From positions 1-12,054 of the forward strand of contig DSBS01000067.1 in NCBI GenBank assembly GCA_011045925.1: a stretch of 12,054 nt of DNA, in the 5' to 3' direction. Made by a program: the position numbers and the translations under genes. Position 1 is the stretch's first letter; every line of letters begins with the position of its first letter. This stretch comes from Candidatus Woesearchaeota archaeon (lineage in GTDB: Archaea; Nanobdellota; Nanobdellia; Woesearchaeales; JASKKU01). Below are positions 6,961 through 12,054 of the stretch, in pieces. Below the pieces are notes generated by a model. It was given only the letters and a program-made list of their open reading frames with translations, ran no database searches and was not told the DNA's origin.

Positions 6961-7929
6961 ATGTGCTTTAAAAAAGGAGGGGGCTTTTTCTTTATCGCAG
7001 CAGTTATCTTAGCGTTACCTTTATTTTTTTCAGCCCAGCAGGCTTTTGCATCCAGCTCTATTGCTGTCTCATCTGAAGAGCTGTCCTTTATTGATGTCAG
7101 CGAAATAAATAGGGATGTTGTTCTGTCAATTCAAAACAACGACAATATACTGCTCCATATATCGGTTATGCTTGAGCCTGATTTTTTTTTCCTTAACGAT
7201 TATATAAGGTTTGACCCGCAGATTTTAGAGATCGGCCCTGCTGAAACAAAAAACCTTAAAATAAGCCTAAACCTTGATAAGGTGTACCCCCAGGAGATTG
7301 GAATCTGGATTCTGGGCTATATCAACGAGCATGATGAGACAGCTAACCTCTCAAGGATTACTCTAAAAGGAAAAGGAAGCCCTGAGACAAGGCTTGAATC
7401 GCATATATTTGATACTGAAATCGGCAAAAGGTTTCTTGTCGTTGGGATAAAGCTAGACAATACTGGCAACACCTTAATCCGTGTCAAGCCAAAGATTATG
7501 CTTACCAGCAAGGGAGAAGAGCTGAAGGCTCTCGAATACCCTGCTCTGCCTTACCTGCCGCCAGAAACAAGTGAAACATACTCCTTCAGGATTGAATATG
7601 ACCTGGATGACTTTGAGAAATACCAAGTAATTGCAGAGCTGGAATATGAAGGGCAGGTCCAGGAAGCAAGCCTTGATTTTGTGTTCACTCCAAAAGAAGA
7701 GGAACAGGGAGAGAGCAAAAAAAGAGCAACAATTATTCTTTCTTTTGTAATAATTCTGGGCGGAGCTTGTGTATCTGCTTATTTCCTAGCTAGGTTCATA
7801 TATTATTCCCATAAGCACAAAGGCGATGTTGAAAGGGTGAGGCAGTGTGAAATAAAGGTTAAACTCCTTGAGAAAAAGCTAAGCTATCTTATAAGAGAAA
7901 CAGAGAAAATAATCAGTCAGGTTTCTTAA
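6961..7929 (+). CDS. Type I membrane protein with Ig-like exterior and a cytoplasmic coiled coil
   Basis: The product is 322 aa. Residues 1-30 are a signal peptide (FKKGGG, hydrophobic core, then QQAFA-S). About 31-138 is a beta sandwich in which VVLSIQNNDNILLHISVML is followed by EIGPAETKNLKISLNL and GIWILGYIN, the pattern of Ig-like domains described as NEW3/COG1470-type. A second sandwich follows at about 140-243 (VVGIKLDNTGNTLIRVKPKI, PPETSETYSFRIEY). Residues 244-255 are a charged linker, about 257-281 a membrane helix, and 288-321 a short cytoplasmic coiled coil (VERVRQCEIKVKLLEKKLS). The architecture parallels the 640-aa protein on the other side of the divergent promoter. Its last 17 bases overlap the convergent 40-aa coiled-coil ORF. 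A structural or sensing partner of the neighbouring exoproteins is a reasonable inference; no catalytic motif is seen. Confidence 0.85.
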   Translation: MCFKKGGGFFFIAAVILALPLFFSAQQAFASSSIAVSSEELSFIDVSEINRDVVLSIQNNDNILLHISVMLEPDFFFLNDYIRFDPQILEIGPAETKNLKISLNLDKVYPQEIGIWILGYINEHDETANLSRITLKGKGSPETRLESHIFDTEIGKRFLVVGIKLDNTGNTLIRVKPKIMLTSKGEELKALEYPALPYLPPETSETYSFRIEYDLDDFEKYQVIAELEYEGQVQEASLDFVFTPKEEEQGESKKRATIILSFVIILGGACVSAYFLARFIYYSHKHKGDVERVRQCEIKVKLLEKKLSYLIRETEKIISQVS

Positions 7930-8035
7930 GCGCTTTTTTCAGGCTGTGCAAAAGCTCGGAAAGAGTATGCACTTTTGACTCGAGCTCTGAGATTTTTTTT
8001 TCTATTTTGTCCAGCCTTTTGTCGCGCTCTGCCAT
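7913..8035 (-). CDS. 40-residue coiled-coil microprotein
   Basis: This short frame starts MAERDKRLDKIEKKISELES, ends KKALKKPD, and stops with TGA at 7913-7915. Nearly the whole chain is a heptad pattern with Leu/Ile/Val at residues 8, 11, 15, 18, 22, 25, 28/29 and 32, between alternating acidic and basic residues. That is a regular amphipathic coiled coil, unlikely in a random frame. A TTAAAAGA box lies about 28 nt before the ATG, consistent with leaderless expression; alternatively it is read through from the archaellin gene 79 nt upstream on the same strand. It overlaps the convergent 322-aa gene by 17 bp, where that gene encodes its own coiled-coil end. It might pair with the cytoplasmic coiled coils of the 322- or 640-aa proteins, which is speculative. 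Short length is the main doubt. Confidence 0.6.
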   Translation of the reverse strand: MAERDKRLDKIEKKISELESKVHTLSELLHSLKKALKKPD

Positions 8036-8064
8036 TTTTCGGGTAAAATTGGTTATCTTTTAAT

Positions 8065-8089
8065 GCCAGCAAACATAAGCCCAGCTGGC
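8065..8089. repeat. Inverted repeat between archaellin and microprotein genes
   Basis: GCCAGC (8065-8070) and GCTGGC (8084-8089) can form a 6-bp GC-rich stem with a 13-nt loop, in an otherwise AT-rich 79-nt gap. It could be a transcript end or stability element for archaellin mRNA or an operator for the microprotein. No T-tract follows on the minus strand, so a bacterial-style terminator is not indicated. Confidence 0.3.
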
Positions 8090-8114
8090 GGGAATTTTCT
8101 GTTTTTTTAATTGC

Positions 8115-9434
8115 TTAGTAAAGCCTCATATTCTTCTGATTAATTACACTGGGAACCGTAATGGTGACTATTTCGCCAAAGCCATTTGCAAGAAGCATCC
8201 TAAGTTGAAGCCTTTCAGAAGCAAGAATGCCTTCCCCAGGCGCTTCAATCCGAATCTTAATCATGTCCCCAGGATTAAGTATTTCGCTTGTGGGATTTTT
8301 GCCTACCTCTTTTATTGCATAATAATAGCCGCGGTTGGTGTTTGCCGGGGTAAACCTAAAAAGCACATCAGCATCAATCAGGTTGCTGGTTGATGTGGTT
8401 CCCTGGATTTCTACAATGCCGAAGCTTACTCCAGGAGACTTTAGCTCAATGGTGTCATCAAAGGCAACAGGGCCTGTGGATATATCCTTTCCTGTGTCAA
8501 AGGAGTAGATGCTTTCATTAGCAAGGATTATCAGCACATCAGACCTGTTAAAAGCAATATAATCCATTTCAAGGTCATTGCCTATATCGCTTTTGGTTAT
8601 TTCATGCGGAACTGTTGTAAACCTGATTCTGTTTGCGTATATATTATATGAAGCATCAGGGTTTGAGCCGGTAATTGTAGCAAAGCCATAATCGCCTATT
8701 GGATGATTTATTACATAAAACTCTTCACCAACATCAACAGCTATATGGAATATGTCTCCATCCGGGTTTCTGAAAGGAACATAATAGTACTCTGACACCC
8801 CGCTTACCCTTACCTGAAGGTACCTGCCTGCCCTGCCATCATCTCCCTCGCATGCAGTAGCGCCTGAGCCGCAGACGCGTATGTGGTCTGGCTGGCCGTC
8901 CAGATTAAGGTCAACATAGTTTAATGCTAAGTAGCTGTTCCTGTCAACAGTAGAATCAACTAATTCATAGTAATTTGTAAAAGCCCCAAACTCTTCCTCC
9001 TTGTTGACAAAGTAGCCTTCAAGGCTGTTTACCTCCGATATGTTATCCCTGTAGCTATAGAAAACGCTTGCTGAAGCAAGGTCAAGCGTAACCATTAAGC
9101 TGGAAAGCTTTATTGGCTCTCCTGAATGCTTAGCAAGTATTACAATCTCATCTATTGTCTGGAAATCATCTGTTTCTCCAAACACGCTGACAACACTAAA
9201 GTAAGTGCTTGACTTTTGCCTTGTCTGCTCAAAAGCGCTATGCCCTTTTTCCTGAAAGGTGATTGAGCTTTGTATAATTACAGCAGCAGCAACAGCTGCA
9301 ACAATAAGAAGAGAGATAAAGATAATCAGAGTCCCAATTCCTATTTCCGACTTTCTAAAGAGCATGCTGCCAAAGGCTTTTATGAAGGGTCCCTTATTAA
9401 ACTTTTCTAAAAAGAGTTTACCGAAAAGGCACAT
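8115..9434 (-). CDS. Archaellin (archaeal flagellin) with a large central insertion
   Basis: The product is 439 aa from ATG 9434, a position 36 nt from the shared TATA element. After an unusually long basic leader, FRKS-EIGIGTLIIFISLLIV at about residues 26-45 is the archaellin class III signal: prepilin peptidase (FlaK/PibD) cleavage after RKS, then the conserved IGIGTLI hydrophobic helix that packs in the filament core. The following QSSITFQEKGHSAFEQTRQKSS and IDEIVILAKHSGEPIKLSSL, and the C-terminal LNPGDMIKIRIEAPGEG with GEIVTITVPSV, match archaellin core features. Usual archaellins have about 200 residues. The extra sequence, about 135-370, includes DLNLDGQPD (D175-D183), a DxNxDGxxD calcium-type loop, and a possible disulfide CGSGATAC (188-195). 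ATG 9365 would give a typical short prepeptide (MLFRKS) and is an alternative start. No other archaellum genes are in the window. The family call is firm. Confidence 0.88.
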   Translation of the reverse strand: MCLFGKLFLEKFNKGPFIKAFGSMLFRKSEIGIGTLIIFISLLIVAAVAAAVIIQSSITFQEKGHSAFEQTRQKSSTYFSVVSVFGETDDFQTIDEIVILAKHSGEPIKLSSLMVTLDLASASVFYSYRDNISEVNSLEGYFVNKEEEFGAFTNYYELVDSTVDRNSYLALNYVDLNLDGQPDHIRVCGSGATACEGDDGRAGRYLQVRVSGVSEYYYVPFRNPDGDIFHIAVDVGEEFYVINHPIGDYGFATITGSNPDASYNIYANRIRFTTVPHEITKSDIGNDLEMDYIAFNRSDVLIILANESIYSFDTGKDISTGPVAFDDTIELKSPGVSFGIVEIQGTTSTSNLIDADVLFRFTPANTNRGYYYAIKEVGKNPTSEILNPGDMIKIRIEAPGEGILASERLQLRMLLANGFGEIVTITVPSVINQKNMRLY

Positions 9435-9458
9435 TTTGATAAACAAAAGTATAACAAA

Positions 9459-9475
9459 CGAAAAATTTATATATT
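9459..9475. promoter_or_regulatory. Symmetric TATA element shared by archaellin and first paralog gene
   Basis: CGAAAAATTTATATATT on the plus strand has a BRE-like CGAAAA and a TTATATAT box. The box is close to its own reverse complement and lies about 37 nt from ATG 9507 (plus) and about 36 nt from ATG 9434 (minus). One element may therefore serve both divergent genes, with the BRE side favouring the plus direction. Confidence 0.6.
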
Positions 9476-9506
9476 AGTATAGTAATAATGTTCGCAGGTG
9501 ATAACT

Positions 9507-10175
9507 ATGAAGGGAAAATTGATTGTAGCAATCCTAATGATTATTTTCGTAATAAGCATTGTAAAGGCCAATCCTTCAGGAACCGGAATAAATATTGAAG
9601 ACAGTGAAACCTTCGACGGCGAAACTGCAATAAGCACTCCCGCAGTTGGAGGCAATGTTTCCGAGATGACGCTTACGCAAACCACCCAGACACAGCTTTG
9701 GAGCGCGTTTTATGGTAACCTTAGTGGTGAGACTGCCTTAAAAGGGTCTAGCGGAGATACTATCTTTGACTGGGGAGCAATAACCTATACAAAGGCATAT
9801 GTCTTTATGACAAGGCTTGCAAGTGTTAACTGGGGCACAATTATCGGCGCGAGCATTTCTCACATTGAAAATGAGGATACAGCGCTTGGAATGGATGGAG
9901 AAACTGAGGCAATAAACAACACAAGGACAGATGCTAGCACATGGCCTGATATAGACTATGGGTCTGCCATATCAGTAAATTACGGTATTGATATGACGTC
10001 TGGAAGCGGCTGGAGATCGCCTATATTATATGACTCAACCAACGCTGGCCTGATTTTTGGAGTTTATGTAAACTCATCAGGGCAGGCATTTAACAGCCAG
10101 GATGCAGACTACCAAATAATGATCCCTACCGGGGATGTGACAAGGGATTATTATGTATATGCCTTTATGGAGTAA
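9507..10175 (+). CDS. Secreted surface protein, first of a tandem paralog pair
   Basis: The product is 222 aa. Residues 1-19 are a signal peptide (MKGKL, hydrophobic core, cleavage near KA-NPSG). The mature protein starts with NPSGTGINIEDSETFDGET and has no membrane helix, so it is secreted or held at the surface by other means. Conserved blocks shared with the next gene include GGNVSEMTL, LWSAFYGNLSGE, YVFMTRLASV, SGSGWRSP and AFNSQDADYQI. Similar NVT-x-QAFFGNVSG-type sequences occur, from memory, in surface proteins of DPANN archaea, but I cannot name the family. ATG 9507 is chosen over the in-frame GTG 9498 because AGGTGAT (9496-9502), matching the archaeal anti-Shine-Dalgarno end, lies 4 nt before it. 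There are no cysteines and four clear sequons. It is transcribed divergently from the archaellin. Function is unknown. Confidence 0.87.
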   Translation: MKGKLIVAILMIIFVISIVKANPSGTGINIEDSETFDGETAISTPAVGGNVSEMTLTQTTQTQLWSAFYGNLSGETALKGSSGDTIFDWGAITYTKAYVFMTRLASVNWGTIIGASISHIENEDTALGMDGETEAINNTRTDASTWPDIDYGSAISVNYGIDMTSGSGWRSPILYDSTNAGLIFGVYVNSSGQAFNSQDADYQIMIPTGDVTRDYYVYAFME

Positions 10176-10193
10176 AAAGCCAGTAAATGCAGT

Positions 10194-10230
10194 CTTTAAT
10201 TTTTTTATTTTCTTTCTGTTTTTTCTTCTT
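10194..10230 (+). terminator. T-rich terminator after the first paralog
   Basis: A run dominated by T (with only scattered A, C and G) starts 18 nt after the stop at 10175 and ends near 10230. This is the usual archaeal termination signal, and with the next gene having its own promoter it implies separate transcripts for the two paralogs. Confidence 0.55.
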
Positions 10231-10346
10231 GCTGGCAAGCATTTGTTAGTTCTATAAAAAGGTTTTTTTAAAAACATCTTCTTAAAAGAAGTATTCTAAA
10301 AATTATTTTTAAATATATATTTTAGAGAAAGAGTATGTAAAAAAAA

Positions 10347-10363
10347 CGAAAAGCTTATATATT
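10347..10363 (+). promoter_or_regulatory. BRE/TATA promoter of the second paralog
   Basis: CGAAAAGCTTATATATT differs from the promoter of the first paralog at only two positions in 17. It lies exactly the same distance (48 nt from its first base) upstream of the ATG. The rest of the 219-nt intergenic stretch holds the preceding T-rich terminator and AT-rich sequence with no other gene seen. Confidence 0.68.
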
Positions 10364-10394
10364 GGTAGCGTAAAAAGTATTCTGTGATGGTAAA

Positions 10395-11072
10395 ATGGAT
10401 AAAAAAGTACTATTAACGGCTTTGTTGTTGGTTATTGCTGCGGGCATAGCGTTTGCCCAGTCCCCGAGCGGGACTGATTTTAATCGTGAAGGAAGCGAGA
10501 CCTGGGAAGGAGACACTGCAACCAGCACCCCTGCGCAGGGGGGGAATGTTACTGAGCTGACAATCAGCCAGGATGTGCAAACCAGGCTCTGGCAGGCTTT
10601 CTATGGAAACCTTACCGGGGAGGTTGCGCTTAAGGATAGTGCAGGGACGAGCACAGTTTACGACTGGGGAGCGCTTAGCTTTACGAAAGCTTATGTTTTT
10701 ATGACTAGGCTTGCAAGCGTTGACTGGACAAATATAACCGGGGCTGATGTTGGAGAGATTGAAGCCGAGGATGTTGCTTTAAGCATGGATGATAAAACTG
10801 AAGCGGTTAATAAAACAAAGGTTGATGGAAGTGCATGGGATAACATAGAATATGGAACTGAAAACATTGCTGTGCTTTTTGGGATAAATATGGCTTCCGG
10901 AAGCGGCTGGAGATCTCCTCTGTTGTATGACGGCACAAATGATGGAATAATCTACTCTGTTTATGTTAACACAACCGGCCAGGCATTCAACAGCCAGGAT
11001 GCAGACTACCAGATCATTGTTCCAACTGGAAATGTTAACAGGGATTACTACGTTTATGCGTTTTTAGAGTAA
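10395..11072 (+). CDS. Secreted surface protein, second of a tandem paralog pair
   Basis: The product is 225 aa, more than half identical by eye to the preceding gene. Residues 1-21 are a signal peptide (MDKKVLLTALLLVIAAGIAF, cleavage near FA-Q). The mature chain keeps every block of its sister: PSGT, TSTPAQGGNVTEL, RLWQAFYGNLTGE, TKAYVFMTRLASVDW, SGSGWRSP, GQAFNSQDADYQI and RDYYVYAFLE. Changes concentrate in the middle (about 95-140) and at the N-terminus, whereas the C-terminal 30 residues are nearly invariant. GTGATGG lies 5-11 nt before the ATG as a ribosome-binding site. No cysteine or membrane helix is seen, so attachment would be by assembly or glycan contact. Own promoter and T-rich terminator indicate single-gene transcription. 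Duplication of a surface subunit with variable middle is the best reading; its role is unknown. Confidence 0.88.
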   Translation: MDKKVLLTALLLVIAAGIAFAQSPSGTDFNREGSETWEGDTATSTPAQGGNVTELTISQDVQTRLWQAFYGNLTGEVALKDSAGTSTVYDWGALSFTKAYVFMTRLASVDWTNITGADVGEIEAEDVALSMDDKTEAVNKTKVDGSAWDNIEYGTENIAVLFGINMASGSGWRSPLLYDGTNDGIIYSVYVNTTGQAFNSQDADYQIIVPTGNVNRDYYVYAFLE

Positions 11073-11074
11073 GC

Positions 11075-11106
11075 TTTTTATTTTTTCTCTCTTTTTTCTT
11101 TTTCTT
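11075..11106 (+). terminator. T-rich terminator after the second paralog
   Basis: A T-dominated run (CTTTTTATTTTTTCTCTC and onward) begins 2 nt after the stop at 11072. It lies between convergent genes and would stop transcription before the minus-strand membrane gene. Confidence 0.55.
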
Positions 11107-11129
11107 AAATCTTGAAGGCAAAGGCCAAC

Positions 11130-11402
11130 TCAGGAAGAAGGCGCTAGGGAAAGAAATGATTTTTGCGCAATATATACAAAACAGATAACTGTAATTACTA
11201 TGCTTCTTACGCCCAGAAGCTGAAAGATAAGGTATATTCCAACTCCTGCATCAAGAAAGCTTGCTATATCCCTGAACATAACAGCCTTTGAGAAGAAAAA
11301 GAGTATAAAGCCAACAGAAGGGCGCACAAGGATTATGTCAAAATGAGGCAGTACCAGAAAAACAAGCGAGATTGCATCCAGTATCGCAAAGGCCTTTATC
11401 AT
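11130..11402 (-). CDS. Small multi-pass membrane protein, family unnamed
   Basis: The product is 90 aa, almost entirely hydrophobic. Helices are expected at about 4-21 (AFAILDAISLVFLVL), 30-45 (VGFILFFFSKAVMF), 48-63 (DIASFLDAGVGIYLIF) and 66-82 (VRSIVITVICFVYIAQKS), giving three or four spans. Charged residues inside the membrane region (D9, K39, D48, D52) are regularly placed, and the sequence resembles from memory a small hypothetical membrane family common in DPANN and other archaea; no function is known to me. ATG 11402 is preferred over GTG 11420 because GAGGGAG lies a few bases upstream and the palindromic TATA box is 37 nt away. It is divergent from the Hef-like gene. It might be a transporter-like or packing protein, but nothing supports a choice. 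Confidence 0.75.
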   Translation of the reverse strand: MIKAFAILDAISLVFLVLPHFDIILVRPSVGFILFFFSKAVMFRDIASFLDAGVGIYLIFQLLGVRSIVITVICFVYIAQKSFLSLAPSS

Positions 11403-11434
11403 TTCTCCCTCACTGGACACTGATTCTAAGAACC

Positions 11435-11444
11435 TTTATAAATT
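11435..11444. promoter_or_regulatory. Palindromic TATA box shared by the membrane gene and the helicase gene
   Basis: TTTATAAA is a perfect palindrome, about 37 nt from ATG 11402 on the minus strand and about 31 nt from ATG 11471 on the plus strand. No second convincing box is seen in this 68-nt region, so both genes probably start from the same TBP site. Confidence 0.6.
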
Positions 11445-11470
11445 TTGCATAAATTAACTCGATTCTGAAA

Positions 11471-12054
11471 ATGGATGCTGAAGAGGTTGTTATCAGGGAA
11501 TTCAAGCCACGGCTGTACCAGGAAACTATATTCAGCAGCTGTGTTAAGAAAAATACTCTTGTGGTGCTGCCCACAGGCTTAGGCAAGACAAACATCTTCC
11601 TTATGCTGGCAGTGCACAGGCTAAACCTCTACCCAAAATCTAAAGTGGTCCTGCTTGGGCCCACCAAGCCGCTGGTAGACCAGTATATTGAGGTTTTCAG
11701 GAGGCAGACAAATATTAATGAAGAGGACATGGCTGTCTTTACTGGCAAGGTTGCTCCTGAAAAAAGAAAGGAAATCTGGGATAATGCAAGACTGGTCTTC
11801 TCAACTCCACAAGGCTTCGAAAACGACCTGATAACAAACAGGATCAGCCTGAATAATGTTTCTCTTATTGGCTTTGATGAAGCCCACAGGGCAAGCAAAA
11901 ATTACTCTTATGTCTGGATTGCCAAAAGGTACTCTGAGCAATCCCGTTTCTTCAAGATTGTAGGAATGACTGCCAGCCCGGGCTCTGACCTTGAAAAGAT
12001 AAGAGAGGTTTGCACAAGCCTTTTTATTGAGGATATTGAAATCAGGACAGATGA
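11471..12054 (+). CDS. hef: Hef/FANCM-family DEAH helicase, N-terminal part
   Basis: 194 codons are seen and the frame continues past the right edge. All N-terminal superfamily 2 helicase motifs are present: RLYQ (14-17) as Q-like motif, PTGLGKT (34-40) Walker A, GPTKPLVDQ (63-71) motif Ia, STPQ (111-114) motif Ib-like, FDEAHRA (135-141) motif II, and MTASPG (166-171) motif III. The order and wording are those of archaeal Hef and its eukaryotic relative FANCM, ATP-dependent enzymes that remodel stalled replication forks and branched DNA. In full-length Hef an XPF/ERCC4-type nuclease domain and HhH motifs follow; whether they are present here cannot be seen, and some archaea have helicase-only versions. 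The start follows a short leader from the shared TATA box; no strong Shine-Dalgarno site is visible. It is unrelated to the surface genes and likely marks the end of that region. Confidence 0.9.
   Translation, partial: MDAEEVVIREFKPRLYQETIFSSCVKKNTLVVLPTGLGKTNIFLMLAVHRLNLYPKSKVVLLGPTKPLVDQYIEVFRRQTNINEEDMAVFTGKVAPEKRKEIWDNARLVFSTPQGFENDLITNRISLNNVSLIGFDEAHRASKNYSYVWIAKRYSEQSRFFKIVGMTASPGSDLEKIREVCTSLFIEDIEIRTD

Noticed and set aside
6975..6979. GGAGG just after ATG 6961
   Set aside because: No start codon follows at a suitable distance. The bases encode the KKGGG part of the signal peptide and the gene fits leaderless initiation.
7317..7511. Minus-strand frame inside the 322-aa gene
   Set aside because: Shadow of a clear plus-strand gene with signal peptide and membrane helix.
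8205..8393. Plus-strand frame inside the archaellin gene, and 9259-9477 likewise
   Set aside because: The opposite strand carries the archaellin with family-specific motifs at both ends; the plus frames show no coding signs.
10077..10277. Minus-strand frame over the end of the first paralog and its terminator
   Set aside because: Half of it lies in a T-rich terminator, giving a Lys-rich product; no promoter is visible.
11410..11898. Minus-strand frames inside the helicase gene
   Set aside because: They oppose Walker A, DEAH and TASP motifs in the correct frame and order.
1..12054. CRISPR arrays, transposases, tRNA or rRNA genes
   Set aside because: No regularly spaced repeats, no transposase-like frame with inverted ends, and no tRNA-like TTCGA arm with an acceptor stem were seen in the intergenic stretches, all of which are under 225 nt.

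Overview
The window looks archaeal. Most genes have an AT-rich TATA-like box about 27-40 nt upstream of the start and a very short or absent leader. Some have GGTGAT/GGAGG-type ribosome-binding sites, stop sites are plain T-tracts, one gene encodes an archaellin with a class III signal peptide, and the right edge carries the start of a Hef/FANCM-type DEAH helicase. Gene style (short, closely packed, many surface proteins of unrecognised family) suggests a DPANN or related euryarchaeal lineage. That placement is inference, since no rRNA or other phylogenetic marker is present.

Layout. (1) 1-1788, minus strand: a winged-helix protein resembling AbiEi-type antitoxins overlaps by 4 nt (ATGA) the start of a large secreted protein with Ig/Fn3-like repeats, which runs off the left edge. 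(2) 2012-2296, plus: a small single-helix membrane protein. (3) 6827-2311, minus: three consecutive genes for type I membrane proteins (signal peptide, large outside part, one C-terminal membrane helix). The first is studded with about 30 N-glycosylation sequons; the last ends in a cytoplasmic coiled coil. (4) 6961-7929, plus, divergent from that cluster: another type I protein with a cytoplasmic coiled coil. Its 3' end overlaps a convergent 40-residue coiled-coil ORF (8035-7913). (5) 9434-8115, minus: a large archaellin with a long central insertion, including a DxNxDGxxD calcium-type loop. It shares a symmetric TATA element with (6). (6) 9507-11072, plus: two tandem paralogous secreted proteins of unrecognised family. 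(7) 11402-11130, minus: a small multi-pass membrane protein, sharing a palindromic TATA element with (8). (8) 11471-12054, plus: the N-terminal 194 codons of the Hef-like helicase.

The theme is the cell surface: nine of thirteen genes encode proteins with signal peptides, single anchors or pilin-type signals. The most promising unexplained unit is 2311-8035. It holds four anchored exoproteins in two divergent transcription units around one regulatory region, two of them with cytoplasmic coiled coils, plus a free coiled-coil microprotein. This could form a complex coupling the envelope to the cytoplasm. Four promoters of surface or regulatory genes share an extended CGAAAAG-TATA element, which suggests common initiation signals. 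Functions beyond archaellin, AbiEi-like and Hef-like are not assigned because the sequence does not support more.
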